From the NCBI RefSeq assembly GCF_001553625.1, contig NZ_CP014230.1, forward strand, positions 434,001 through 498,000: a stretch of DNA of 64,000 bases. The letters run 5' to 3'. Within the stretch, counting starts at the first letter, position 1. Every line of letters begins with the position of its first letter. Source of the stretch: Desulfomicrobium orale DSM 12838. Its GTDB lineage: Bacteria; Desulfobacterota; Desulfovibrionia; Desulfovibrionales; Desulfomicrobiaceae. Below the pieces are notes generated by a model. That model did not search any database. It had not been told where the DNA came from and saw nothing but the letters and a program-made list of their open reading frames with translations. The position numbers and the translations under genes are program-made. Below, piece by piece: positions 51,785 through 61,631 of this stretch.

Positions 51785-54700
51785 TTACGCCCGGAACGCG
51801 GCCAGTTGCACCGTGAACGAAGGTCTGGCCGCCCGGCCGCCCTCGGAGGGCAGCACGCGCAGACGATGGACAATCTCCGAACGGTTGCCCAGTTCATCCG
51901 AAGCGATGACCCGCACTTCCAGTACAGTCTCGCCGGCGCCCACCGGAATTTTTCCGGACACTTCACCCGTCTGCGGGTCCAGAGCCAAGCCCTTGGGCAG
52001 AGGTGAACCGTCGGCCAGAGCGGCGGAGAAGGTCACCTGCCCTCCGGTCAGCACTTCTCTGTGCCACGCCTCCATGGGCAAAGACACTTCGACGGTCTCC
52101 CCCGGAGAGGCGGTGACGGTCTGCTCCGTTTCCCATTGATCTATCCGGGTCTCGGCACCGGCAACAAACCGGGCAGCGTCCGCTTTCAGATTCAGGGTGA
52201 TGCTGACCACGGCTTCGTTGCCTTTCTCATCCCAGAACCAGACCTTCACTGTCGTGGACTTCTGGGTCAGATCTCCCGGAGGATTGACCAACAGAGCGCG
52301 GGCGTCGGCGTCAAAAGTAACCCAGAAGGGCAGAGGCGAACCGTCGGCCAGTTTGGCCTCGGAGCGGATATCCGTACCCGTCAGCACGGACAGTGCTTCC
52401 GGAGGAATATCGACCACGGTGCGGTTCTGTTCGCCGTGCCACAGATTGATCCATTGCACATAGGCCACTTCCAGTTGGCGCGGATGTTCCGAAAACTCCA
52501 GCGCCCGGACCAGAATATTCCGCTCGCCCATAATTCCGGACTGGCGAAAGTTCCATGCCGGAAACAGATGCAGACCGCCGCCGAGGGTTGATTCCTCCGG
52601 CCGCAGGGGCTCGATGCCGGGCCGGACCGGACCAATACCTCCCGGGCGCTTCGAGTGTCTCCCGGCGGAATCCCCGCTGCGATGTTCTCCGCTGGCCATT
52701 CCGCCCACGGTGATGGTCACGGTGGCTGTGGACGTGTCCCCGTCGGAATCCGTGATCGTGTACGTGAAGGAGTCCGGACCCGTATAGCCGGGGGTTGGGA
52801 CGTAGACGAACGTCCCGTCGGGATTCACCGTCACCGTGCCGTGGGACGGGTCCGTGGTTTTGCTCCACGTGTTCCCGCCGTCAGGAGACGGCCGGTCGTT
52901 ACCCGAAAGACTCCCCGAAACCGGCGTATCCGGTCTGGTGGAGACGGAGTCCGGCACGGCCACGGGTCTGCCGTTCTCTCCCACGGTGATGGTCACGGTG
53001 GCTGTGGATGTATCCCCGTCGGAATCCGTGATCGTGTACGTGAAGGAGTCCGGACCCGTATAGCCGGGGGTTGGGACGTAGACGAACGTCCCGTCGGGAT
53101 TCACCGTCACCGTGCCGTGGGACGGGTCCGTGGTTTTGCTCCACGTGTTCCCGCCGTCAGGAGACGGCCGGTCGTTACCCGAAAGACTCCCCGAAACCGG
53201 CGTATCCGGTCTGGTGGAGACGGAGTCCGGCACGGCCACGGGTCTGCCGTTCTCTCCCACGGTGATGGTCACGGTGGCTGTGGATGTATCCCCGTCGGAA
53301 TCCGTGATCGTGTACGTGAAGGAGTCCGGACCCGTATAGCCGGGGGTTGGAACATAGACGAAGGTCCCGTCGGGATTCACCGTCACCGTGCCGTGGGACG
53401 GATCCGTGGTTTTGCTCCACGTATTCCCGCCGTCAGGAGACGGCCGGTCGTTACCCGAAAGGCTCCCCGAAACCGGCATGTCCGGTCTGGTGGAGACGGT
53501 ATCCGGCACGGCCACGGGTCTGCCGTTCTCGCCCACGGTGATGGTCACGGTGGCTGTGGACGTGTCCCCGTCGGCGTCCGTAATACGATAGGTAAAAGAA
53601 TCCGTGCCGGAATAGCCGGGGGTTGGGACGTAGACGAACGTCCCGTCGGGATTCACCGTTACCGTGCCGTGGGATGGATTGGAGGTCTTGGCCCAGATAT
53701 TGCCGCCGTCCAGAGACGGCCGGTCGTTGCCCGAAAGACTGCCGGAAACGGGTGTATTATGCGCAGTGGAGTAGGAATCCCCCACGGCTCCCGGCGAATC
53801 GTCAATGGCGATAAACACCGTGGCCGTGGATGTGTCCCCGTCGGCGTCCGTGATCGTGTACGTGAAGGAGTCCGCCCCGGAATAGCCAGAGGAGGCCGTG
53901 TAAGAGAACGTCCCGTCGGCGTTGACCGTCACGGAGCCGTGAGCCGGGCCGGAGGCCAGGGTCCAGACATTGCCGCCGTCCAGAGACGGCCGGTCGTTGC
54001 CCGAAAGATTGCTGGTCACCGTACCGCCGGGCCTGACGGAGAAGGAATCGTTCACGGCCTTGGGCACGTCGCTGGCGCTGATGGTGATGACCAGCCTGGC
54101 AGTGGATGCGTCCCCGTCGGCGTCTTTGATCGTGTAGGAGAATGTCTCGGTCAGGGGAAGGTCCCCATGAGCCAGTCCGCTGACCGCGGGGTTGGCGGGA
54201 TTCAGCTGGTAGGAGTAGGAGCCGTCGGAATTCAGGGTCAACCTGCCGTAAGCGCCGTCTATCTGGATACCGACTCCCCCGGCGACATCAGCTCCGCCGC
54301 TGTCTCCGGCCTGAACGCCGGCCACAGTCACGCCGTCGGCACCTGCACGGTCATTTTCCACAACCTTGCCCGTCAGGGTGGAGGTAGTCTTGTACATGCC
54401 GGCCGCGTCATCTCTGGCTGTGGGAATATCGTCTACAATGCGCACAGTCAGTACGCCATTTCGGGCGACATCGGCCTGGTCCGTGATGGTCAGGCCGATC
54501 TGGTCAGTACTTTCCGTGCCCCCATGAGACTGGGCCGCCTTCAGAACATAGGTGTAACCCAGCCTGGCGGCCGTGAGCGTGTCGGCGGTGCCGGACACAT
54601 CGCTCAGGCCGGTCAGACGCAGTTCGCCCTCACCCGTATCGATGACATCCGAAGGCGAACCGGCGGACAGGGCGGCCAGTTCCGCCGCCGTGAAAGTCCG

Positions 54701-57700
54701 CCCGGCAACGGTCACCTGCTTCAATCCGTCGGGAGCGTTCAGTTCGATGACGCCCGTGGCGGTTCTGGACTGTCCGGCCGGACCATCGGCTGTCAGGCCG
54801 GACTCGTACACATCAGCCTGACCATTAGCCCCACCGTTGCCGTCAACAGGCGTGACGGACGGCGGCCCATCCGTCTTGCCCATGATGGTGATGGTCAGCT
54901 GCGCCGTATCCGTCTTCCCTTCAGGATCGGCCAAAGTGTACGAGAAGGTTTCGGTGAGGTTCTGCCCTTCTCTCAGGAAATTGACCTTCGGATTGCCGTT
55001 GTCCAGCGTGTAGACATAGGAGCCGTCGGCACCGATTTTCAGCGTGCCGTAACGACCGGGAATCTCCGTTCCCGTCCCGCCTGTCGTTCCAGTGGCCACG
55101 GCAGTCATGGCTCCGCCCTCAGCTTCCGTTCCCGTGCGGATGCCTGTCACAACCAGCTGGGCGCTGGGGCTTTCCGGGTCGGAATCCTGCCCGACGGTGC
55201 CGGGCTTGACATTTCCGTCAACCGAGGCCGTATTCTCTTCGATGGAATTGGTGTCGTCCACGGCCACAGGCGGATCGTTCACCGGTGTAACGCTGGTATT
55301 GATGACCACCGCGTTGGAGGCGTCGGAATAAATGGCCGTCCCCCCGGAGTTCGCTCCGCTCACATTCACTCGATCTCCCGTTCCGGACATAGTCCCGCCC
55401 GTCTCGATGAGCCGGGTGGTGAGCCCGGTAGGCGAACCATTCCAGTCGGCCTTGGGCAGGAAGCGTACCTTGGCGTCGGCCTTAAGCACCAGCCCGCTGG
55501 CTGCGGAAACAGCGGGAATGGTTGTCCAGGTATTGCCGTTGTCATCGGAATACTGCCACACACCCTTGGTGATGGACTCATCGGTCATACCCACGACCAC
55601 AACCCCGTAAAACGCGTTGGAATCGCTGCCGCCATGAGCGGCCTGGTCATCCTTCGTATCCCGGAATTTAGCCGAGACCAGATTGCCGATGGTCTCACCC
55701 ACTGGTTCCGTCGTGTCCTCATCGATGGCGGACAGAACAACCGGATTGGCGTCCGATCGGGTAGGGGCGTCATTCACCGGGTCAACGGTGATGTTTACAG
55801 TAGTCGTGACGGTTTGGGGGCCGCCGGTGCCTACATTGCCCTGATCGTTGAACGTCGCCGTGAGCGGCACCGGATTTGTGCTGTTGTAGTCGGCATCGGG
55901 TGTGTACCGGAGGGATGCCAGAGCCGCATTGATATTGGCCAGCGAGCCGGTCAGCGTCACGGTCCCCGAATTATCGGCCCCGCCGGAAATCACCGCGCCG
56001 GACAAATTGCCGATGGCAACCTTGCCCGAAGGCACGGTGATGGTGACCGTATTATTGGTGCTTGAAAAGGTGTCGCTGTCGGCAAAGACGATCTTGGCCG
56101 CATGTCCCGCGCCGGAGCCGCCGTCAAAGACCACGGTGGAGTCCTCGGACATGTTCACTGTGGACGGGGCGTTCACCGTGGGAGCGTCGTTGGTGTCGGA
56201 GACCGTGATGGTAAAGCTTTTGGTTACGGTATTGCCGGTGCCGAGACTGGTGGCCTGGTTACCCGTGTTTTCCGCGCCGTTCCCCTTATCGCCCTCTGCT
56301 GCGACACGGTCGTCGGCCACCACCGTAACGGTGATGACCTTGTCCACGTTGGTGTTGTCCGGGGTATACTTCAGGCTGTTCAGGGCCGCCTTCACCTGGG
56401 CCGCCGAACCGGAGATCGTCACCTCCGCCGTGCCGTCGTTTGTGACCGCCGCACCGTGAGCATCGCCGACATTCAGTTTGCCGTACGGCGCATTTTCATC
56501 CTTGGCGGTCAGGGTGACCTTCACAAAATCCGTCGCACCCTGAGCGGTATCCTTGACGTCGGACACATCGAAGCCGTTCAGGTCGATGGACGTATTCTCG
56601 GTCATGGTCTTGTTGCCGGGGACCTCCAGGACGGGGACATCGTTCACCGGCACGATGACGATATCCTGGTCAAGGTGCGCAGTATTTCCCGCCGGGATAT
56701 TCGCATGGCCGAAATCCGTGAAGGAGCTCCTGAGATACAGCCTGCCCTCTCCTGCGCCGGGACCGTTGTAATCCGCAGCGGCCTGAAAACGCAGGGCGTT
56801 CAGGGCGTTCTGCACGTCAGCCATCTTACCCCTCAGGGTGACGGTATTTGTCTCATTACCACTGGCCGTAACGCCGTCCGTTCCGCCCAGCAGCAGTTTG
56901 CCTTCGGTAGCGGGGTCGGCCGGTTGGGTGTGGAACGCGTCCCTGAACAGCGCCACCGTCACCGTGACATGCTTGTCGAAGCTGTCGGCGTCGGACAGGG
57001 TGAAACCGTTCAGAGCCAGTTCAACGTCCTCGTTCACGCGGAAAGGCGTGGTATTGGCGATGCCCGGCGCATCGTTGGTGGTGGACGAACGCAGAGCGAT
57101 GTACGCGGTCACGCGGTTATTGGCGTCGTTCACCTCTTTGTCCGTGTCAGGCGCGTTGTAGGGGGCCTCGTTTTCCCTACCGCCGTTGGCTGTCTGTTTA
57201 CCGTCGACGAGAAGAAAGTTGCCGGAAGAATCACGCAGGCGGTCGTCCGCGACTATCCGGATTTTATCCGTGGCGCTGTCTCTGTCACTGCCGGGGTCCA
57301 CCCGCAGACTGTTCAGGATGGCCTGCACCTCGGCGCGGGTTCCCTGAACCACGAGGGAGTTGCTCTCCTTGCCGGAAACATGAGCGTCGCCAGAGGCCGG
57401 ATCAGCCGCAGTGTAGGTGAGCTTCGCGCCCGGAACAGGATTATCCCCCGCGTCCACCACGCTCACTTCCACCCGCAGAAAATCCTTCTCCCCGGTGGTG
57501 ATGGCATCCAAGTCCGAGTCCGTTATGCCGATGCCCGGCACATTCACATAGCCGCCCGTGGAAAACACGTCCATGGAACCTTCGGTCGGCTTCAGTTCCG
57601 GCTTGTCGTTGGCCGGGGAGCCCACGGTAATCAGAAAGACGTTATTATTGGTCGCATCGCCCGTATCTTCGTTCACACCGTCGCTGATGACGAAATGAAA

Positions 57701-60700
57701 CTTGTCATCGTAGGAACCTAGTCCGTCCGTGATCCGCTCCCCGGGTTCCGCACCTCCGTGCCAGTAGTATATTCTTCCGTCGTTGATGTCCTTCTGAGTG
57801 AAGGTGGAGCCCACCGACAGCAATTTTTCGTCCAGAAACAGCCAGCCGTGGGCAGGAGCCCCGGTGATGCGGTATTGACGCTGCACCACGGTGTTGTCCG
57901 GATCGATGGCGGTGAGGTGACCACTGTCTATGCGCACAAAGGCGCCTTCGGAAATATTCAGCACCTCGTTTTTCCCCTGAAGTGCACCACCTTCCGCAAT
58001 GGTTCCGGGTATGGTGGGATCGGGAGCCCCCGGCTTGTCGGCCACCATGGGCGGATCGTTCTCAGGCAGGATGCTCACCGCCGCCGTGGCCTGCAGGCTC
58101 AGGTGGGACTGCGCGTCTCCGCCGCCAGCGATGGTGCCCGCCACCGGAGAAGTATCCACGGTGAAAGGAACAGACGGCTTGGACAGATCATCCCGGACTT
58201 CGTATGTAAAAGTGACTCTGGGGCCAGCGGCGTAGGTCAGCGGCTCCGTGCCGTCGTGCACATAGCGCAGGCCGGAAGCTTTGCCGTCAGCCGTGGCCGT
58301 GAGGATATCTCTGGAAAGCCACTCATTGGTTTGTACAGCCACCCAGGCCGTGCCATCCCAGCGTTGCAATGTCCCGTGGGCGGGCAATGTGCTGATCCGG
58401 AACCACAGGGCGTCCTTGTCCGGACTCGTATCTATGTCGGCCATGCCAATGGTCTGGACGTCCAGCCGGACAGCCTTGTCGAGGCCTTCCGCCACCTTGG
58501 TCTCTCCGCCCGCAGCCGTGGGACGGTCGTTGGTAGGCGTAATCTTGACGGTAAATGCACCCTTTTGAGTGGCCTCCACCGTTCCGGCGCTGACGGTGTA
58601 CTCGAAAGTTGCCTGGTGCATTTCGCCGCCGTCGCTGACAAAGCGGATTTTATCCGCGTTGATGTCCGCCTGGGTGAACACCGCTCCTTCGGCCATGGGC
58701 ACCCAGTCGTTGCCGGTGTATTTCTGGAGCTTCCCATTGCCGGGGACAGTAGTCAGAGTGTACACTGTCTCCTTCGGACTGAGCTCGACCGTCCTGTCGT
58801 CAGCCGGATCGGGCGTGCCGCTGTCGCTCTTCTGGGAGATTTTGTACTCCAGCATGGCCTTGGTCAGAATATAGCCGTCCGGAGAGCCCACATTGGCCTC
58901 GTTCCATTCCGTGATATTCTGATTGGTGGAACTGCCGGAAGGAGTGAAGTTGTAAGTAATTGTCGGCTGCACCGGGGGAACTCCGCCTTGATCCGGCTTG
59001 GGCGTGATGCTGAAATGAAACTCCCGCACCGAGACAGCGCCGTGGGCGTCCCGTATGGCACCTTCGCGAATCTCGCCGGGAACACCATCATTCATGGCAT
59101 AGCCAAAGGCCGAATCACATACCGTGAAGGTGAACTTGTCCGGTGTATTGGGCCCTATAGGCACGTTCATGGTCTGCTTGTAGCTCACCCGCCCCGCGTC
59201 GATGTCCTCCTGGGTGAAGCGGCCACCCACGCCGAGAATGGCCCAATTGCCGTCCGATGTTCTCAGGTGCAGTTCGCCCTGTTGCGGCAGCCCGGTGAGC
59301 GTGTAGACCAACTGTCCGGCGGGCGTGGTATTGGCCGTATCGGTGGGGTCCCGATCCACGTCGGTGACTTTGAGCATGGAGTCGTCCACCGTCACCGTGG
59401 CCCACTCCTCGATGATTTTGGCCCTTTGTGCGTCGGGATGGCTGTTTTGTAACGCCGGATCGTCGTTGTTGGGCTCCACCGCCAGCGTGACGGTTTGAAT
59501 TGTGGTCAGCGCCGCGCCGCCGCCCTGTCCGCCGCCGCCGTCCGTTACCGTAATGCGGTAGGACGGAGGCACAGCTCCGGGCGCGTCGGGTTCCGCACCG
59601 TTATGGGAGAATTTGAACTTTGAAAGATTTTCCCTCTGGCCCTGGGTCAGAGTCACGGCGCCGGTCAGCTCCTCACCGGGATCAAGCCTGTTGTTATCGT
59701 CGGCGTCAAAGAAAAACACGCCCTGAGCCGCACCGCCGCTCAACCCCGGATTGATCTGGTCAATGACGATGGAGGAATTGGCCCAGGAGTCGGCCGTATC
59801 GCCCAGCTCGATTTCCGGCTCCACGGATTTGATCTGTCCCTCAATGATGCTGATCCGGTCCTGCTTGACGACTGGAGCCACGTTTTTCGGGGTGACGGTG
59901 ACGCTGAGCTGCGCGGGTGTCGATCCGCCGCCGCCGTCATTGACCTTGACATCAAAGGTATCCGTGATGTCTGCGGTCAGATCCGTGCCGTCATGCGTGT
60001 ACCGCAGCTCGGCCAGATCGGAAACCGGAATGACCGCGCCCCTGTCCACCAGACCGCCTTTGTAGGTCAGACGGCCATGGACGGGCAGGGTGTCAACGAT
60101 CATCATCTGCTGTGCGAGCACCTGCTGGCCGCTGGCAATGTCCGGGTCCAGCGCATTTTCGTCTGCCGCCAGGTTCGCCAGAGAAAAGGGGGCTGATCCC
60201 CCTTCGGCCACGGACAGGGGAACCCGGGAAGACAAATCGGGCGCGTCGTTGACAGCCGCGAAGTCGAGCTGAAACGTCTTGGTGGCGGAGGCATCAGTCT
60301 CGGCAGTGATCACCAGCGTGGCCTTGCCGCTGTAATTGGCGTCAGGGCGGTAAACCATGCTGTTGCTGTTGCCGCCGCCGGCATCGTTGGTGTGCCCCAG
60401 CAAGGCCATGTTGATGTCGCTGCGCGCGCCGCTGAAGCGCAGTTCGGCCGTGCCGTTTCCATAGCCCGGTTCAAAGGTCAGCCCGTCCGTGTGTTTCAGG
60501 TGAAGCGTGCCGTGGTCCGCCTTGATCGTCATTTTGATATTCGCGGCGCTGGAATCGATTCTGACCCACTGAACCAGCATGTCCGAGTCCTCGGTGCCGA
60601 GCCGGATCAGATTTTCCACACCAGTGATATGTGGAGCGCCCAATAGATCGCCGTAGTCCTGAACCGCCACGGCAGCGGTCTCCACTTCTCCGCTTCTGAA

Positions 60701-61303
60701 CTCCAGAGTCCAGTTGCCGCCCTTTTCCGCACTGCCCGTGGCATCCGTGGAAGCGGCCACATCGGCTCCGGTCAGGGTCGCCAGGTGGGTGGCAAAAGCC
60801 TGTCCGGAGCCGGACTTGGCCACATCGCAGCCGTACAGCACAATATCGCCCCCGTCGCTGAAAGCGGAGCGCCAACCCTCGATCTGCCCGCTGCGCGCGA
60901 CAAGAGCCGCCTCGTTCAATATGGTCGAACCCAGACGAATTTCTCCGTCCGCGCCGTGGGAAAAAATATGCAGGGCGTCCACCTGCCGGTATCCGCTCAA
61001 AAAATCGCTCAAAACCGTAAGGCCGTCGGTTTTCGCGTCCAACCGGAGAAGTACGGCATCCGGTCCCAGGTCCTTTTCAATCTGGGCGGAGTCCCGTACC
61101 GAAGCGTCGATGACAAAAATCTCCACGGGGGTCTCTTTAGCGACGTCCCGGCCCGCATCATCCGGTGCCAAATTTTCGTCATGGATAAAGGCCAGGCCGG
61201 GAAACTGGACATGCACGCCGCCATCGTCAAGATGATCCACTGCGTCGGCGGAGGAGGCGTCGAACAAAAGACGGGGTTCCAACTGGAAAAAAGAGTGGCT
61301 CAT
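51785..61303 (-). CDS. Giant DUF4347 surface adhesin with cadherin-like and tandem repeats
   Basis: From ATG 61303 the product has 3172 residues. It has no classical signal peptide: it begins M-S-H-S-F-F-Q-L-E-P-R-L-L-F-D-A, a LEPR-type N-terminal motif. Residues ~55-190 are a DUF4347 domain (H-I-F-S-H-G, L-Y-G-C-D-V-A). CSPG- and cadherin-like repeats fill ~220-2000 (recurring V-A-E-G-G, F-T-Q-A-D-I-N, R-Y-x-H-D-G-T), VCBS-like repeats ~2000-2400, then five 92-residue repeats (~2405-2865) and C-terminal putative-Ig domains (P-L-P-K-G-L-A-L-D near 3095). No RTX nonapeptides are seen. The protein is acidic, rich in Thr/Asp/Gly, and most likely a cell-surface or released adhesin. Downstream genes suggest its own export route. 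Confidence 0.9.
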   Translation of the reverse strand: MSHSFFQLEPRLLFDASSADAVDHLDDGGVHVQFPGLAFIHDENLAPDDAGRDVAKETPVEIFVIDASVRDSAQIEKDLGPDAVLLRLDAKTDGLTVLSDFLSGYRQVDALHIFSHGADGEIRLGSTILNEAALVARSGQIEGWRSAFSDGGDIVLYGCDVAKSGSGQAFATHLATLTGADVAASTDATGSAEKGGNWTLEFRSGEVETAAVAVQDYGDLLGAPHITGVENLIRLGTEDSDMLVQWVRIDSSAANIKMTIKADHGTLHLKHTDGLTFEPGYGNGTAELRFSGARSDINMALLGHTNDAGGGNSNSMVYRPDANYSGKATLVITAETDASATKTFQLDFAAVNDAPDLSSRVPLSVAEGGSAPFSLANLAADENALDPDIASGQQVLAQQMMIVDTLPVHGRLTYKGGLVDRGAVIPVSDLAELRYTHDGTDLTADITDTFDVKVNDGGGGSTPAQLSVTVTPKNVAPVVKQDRISIIEGQIKSVEPEIELGDTADSWANSSIVIDQINPGLSGGAAQGVFFFDADDNNRLDPGEELTGAVTLTQGQRENLSKFKFSHNGAEPDAPGAVPPSYRITVTDGGGGQGGGAALTTIQTVTLAVEPNNDDPALQNSHPDAQRAKIIEEWATVTVDDSMLKVTDVDRDPTDTANTTPAGQLVYTLTGLPQQGELHLRTSDGNWAILGVGGRFTQEDIDAGRVSYKQTMNVPIGPNTPDKFTFTVCDSAFGYAMNDGVPGEIREGAIRDAHGAVSVREFHFSITPKPDQGGVPPVQPTITYNFTPSGSSTNQNITEWNEANVGSPDGYILTKAMLEYKISQKSDSGTPDPADDRTVELSPKETVYTLTTVPGNGKLQKYTGNDWVPMAEGAVFTQADINADKIRFVSDGGEMHQATFEYTVSAGTVEATQKGAFTVKITPTNDRPTAAGGETKVAEGLDKAVRLDVQTIGMADIDTSPDKDALWFRISTLPAHGTLQRWDGTAWVAVQTNEWLSRDILTATADGKASGLRYVHDGTEPLTYAAGPRVTFTYEVRDDLSKPSVPFTVDTSPVAGTIAGGGDAQSHLSLQATAAVSILPENDPPMVADKPGAPDPTIPGTIAEGGALQGKNEVLNISEGAFVRIDSGHLTAIDPDNTVVQRQYRITGAPAHGWLFLDEKLLSVGSTFTQKDINDGRIYYWHGGAEPGERITDGLGSYDDKFHFVISDGVNEDTGDATNNNVFLITVGSPANDKPELKPTEGSMDVFSTGGYVNVPGIGITDSDLDAITTGEKDFLRVEVSVVDAGDNPVPGAKLTYTAADPASGDAHVSGKESNSLVVQGTRAEVQAILNSLRVDPGSDRDSATDKIRIVADDRLRDSSGNFLLVDGKQTANGGRENEAPYNAPDTDKEVNDANNRVTAYIALRSSTTNDAPGIANTTPFRVNEDVELALNGFTLSDADSFDKHVTVTVALFRDAFHTQPADPATEGKLLLGGTDGVTASGNETNTVTLRGKMADVQNALNALRFQAAADYNGPGAGEGRLYLRSSFTDFGHANIPAGNTAHLDQDIVIVPVNDVPVLEVPGNKTMTENTSIDLNGFDVSDVKDTAQGATDFVKVTLTAKDENAPYGKLNVGDAHGAAVTNDGTAEVTISGSAAQVKAALNSLKYTPDNTNVDKVITVTVVADDRVAAEGDKGNGAENTGNQATSLGTGNTVTKSFTITVSDTNDAPTVNAPSTVNMSEDSTVVFDGGSGAGHAAKIVFADSDTFSSTNNTVTITVPSGKVAIGNLSGAVISGGADNSGTVTLTGSLANINAALASLRYTPDADYNSTNPVPLTATFNDQGNVGTGGPQTVTTTVNITVDPVNDAPTRSDANPVVLSAIDEDTTEPVGETIGNLVSAKFRDTKDDQAAHGGSDSNAFYGVVVVGMTDESITKGVWQYSDDNGNTWTTIPAVSAASGLVLKADAKVRFLPKADWNGSPTGLTTRLIETGGTMSGTGDRVNVSGANSGGTAIYSDASNAVVINTSVTPVNDPPVAVDDTNSIEENTASVDGNVKPGTVGQDSDPESPSAQLVVTGIRTGTEAEGGAMTAVATGTTGGTGTEIPGRYGTLKIGADGSYVYTLDNGNPKVNFLREGQNLTETFSYTLADPEGKTDTAQLTITIMGKTDGPPSVTPVDGNGGANGQADVYESGLTADGPAGQSRTATGVIELNAPDGLKQVTVAGRTFTAAELAALSAGSPSDVIDTGEGELRLTGLSDVSGTADTLTAARLGYTYVLKAAQSHGGTESTDQIGLTITDQADVARNGVLTVRIVDDIPTARDDAAGMYKTTSTLTGKVVENDRAGADGVTVAGVQAGDSGGADVAGGVGIQIDGAYGRLTLNSDGSYSYQLNPANPAVSGLAHGDLPLTETFSYTIKDADGDASTARLVITISASDVPKAVNDSFSVRPGGTVTSNLSGNDRPSLDGGNVWTLASGPAHGSVTVNADGTFSYTASSGYSGADSFTYTITDADGDTSTATVFIAIDDSPGAVGDSYSTAHNTPVSGSLSGNDRPSLDGGNIWAKTSNPSHGTVTVNPDGTFVYVPTPGYSGTDSFTYRITDADGDTSTATVTITVGENGRPVAVPDTVSTRPDMPVSGSLSGNDRPSPDGGNTWSKTTDPSHGTVTVNPDGTFVYVPTPGYTGPDSFTYTITDSDGDTSTATVTITVGENGRPVAVPDSVSTRPDTPVSGSLSGNDRPSPDGGNTWSKTTDPSHGTVTVNPDGTFVYVPTPGYTGPDSFTYTITDSDGDTSTATVTITVGENGRPVAVPDSVSTRPDTPVSGSLSGNDRPSPDGGNTWSKTTDPSHGTVTVNPDGTFVYVPTPGYTGPDSFTYTITDSDGDTSTATVTITVGGMASGEHRSGDSAGRHSKRPGGIGPVRPGIEPLRPEESTLGGGLHLFPAWNFRQSGIMGERNILVRALEFSEHPRQLEVAYVQWINLWHGEQNRTVVDIPPEALSVLTGTDIRSEAKLADGSPLPFWVTFDADARALLVNPPGDLTQKSTTVKVWFWDEKGNEAVVSITLNLKADAARFVAGAETRIDQWETEQTVTASPGETVEVSLPMEAWHREVLTGGQVTFSAALADGSPLPKGLALDPQTGEVSGKIPVGAGETVLEVRVIASDELGNRSEIVHRLRVLPSEGGRAARPSFTVQLAAFRA
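52710..54089 (-). repeat. Five tandem 276-bp repeats in the adhesin gene
   Basis: Units begin at 52710, 52986, 53262, 53538 and 53814 (exact 276-bp steps for the first four). Each codes for 92 residues with S-L-S-G-N-D-R-P-S, H-G-T-V-T-V-N-P-D-G-T and Y-T-I-T-D-x-D-G-D-T-S-T-A-T. The three nearest the C-terminus are nearly identical at DNA level; identity falls toward the N-terminus, consistent with recent duplication or gene conversion. Confidence 0.93.
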
Positions 61304-61440
61304 GAATGCTCTCTTGCAATGTCTTCCGGGCTTCAGTCTGGGTACTTCGCCCTTATGGATGAACATGACATGGTGCGGGAGGCATGCCTCCGATTGACTT
61401 TCCCGTCGGGAAAACCAAATGTGACAATTTTTCATACACC
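61304..61440 (-). promoter_or_regulatory. Hairpin-rich leader of the adhesin gene
   Basis: On the coding strand three compact inverted repeats follow each other: TTTCCC-GAC-GGGAAA (61399-61413), the perfect palindrome GGAGGCATGCCTCC (61378-61391) and GGG-CGAAGTA-CCC (61340-61352). AGTC just after the first pairs with GACT after the third, so they could form a closed structure. No known riboswitch consensus was recognised. The remaining plus-strand part to 61631 is the promoter region of trmFO, where I see no gene. Confidence 0.45.
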
Positions 61441-61631
61441 ATGACAAAATAAGACCTCCCGGATCAGAACTGAGCATGACCTCACCTGACCGGTACGATC
61501 CAAACCTGGTAATCGTTATCATCAAAGCAACATATATGCCTGAAATAGTCTGGGCCAGAGCACCAGCCTCGCACTCAGATAAAACGACTGAAAATCCATG
61601 CAACCCGGCATATGTTTCCCACGGAGTGAAG

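Noticed and set aside
52710-54089. CRISPR-like array
   Set aside because: Units are 276 bp, contiguous and coding, with no spacers.
52655-56065. Long plus-strand open frame of 1136 codons opposite the adhesin gene
   Set aside because: It arises from the repetitive G+C-rich sequence of the adhesin on the other strand; the Gly/Arg/His-rich product matches no family and lacks a start site.
51785-61303. Adhesin as a standard type I (RTX/LapA) substrate
   Set aside because: No GGxGxDxxx nonapeptides and no adjacent ABC exporter; the family resemblance is to DUF4347/LEPR proteins.
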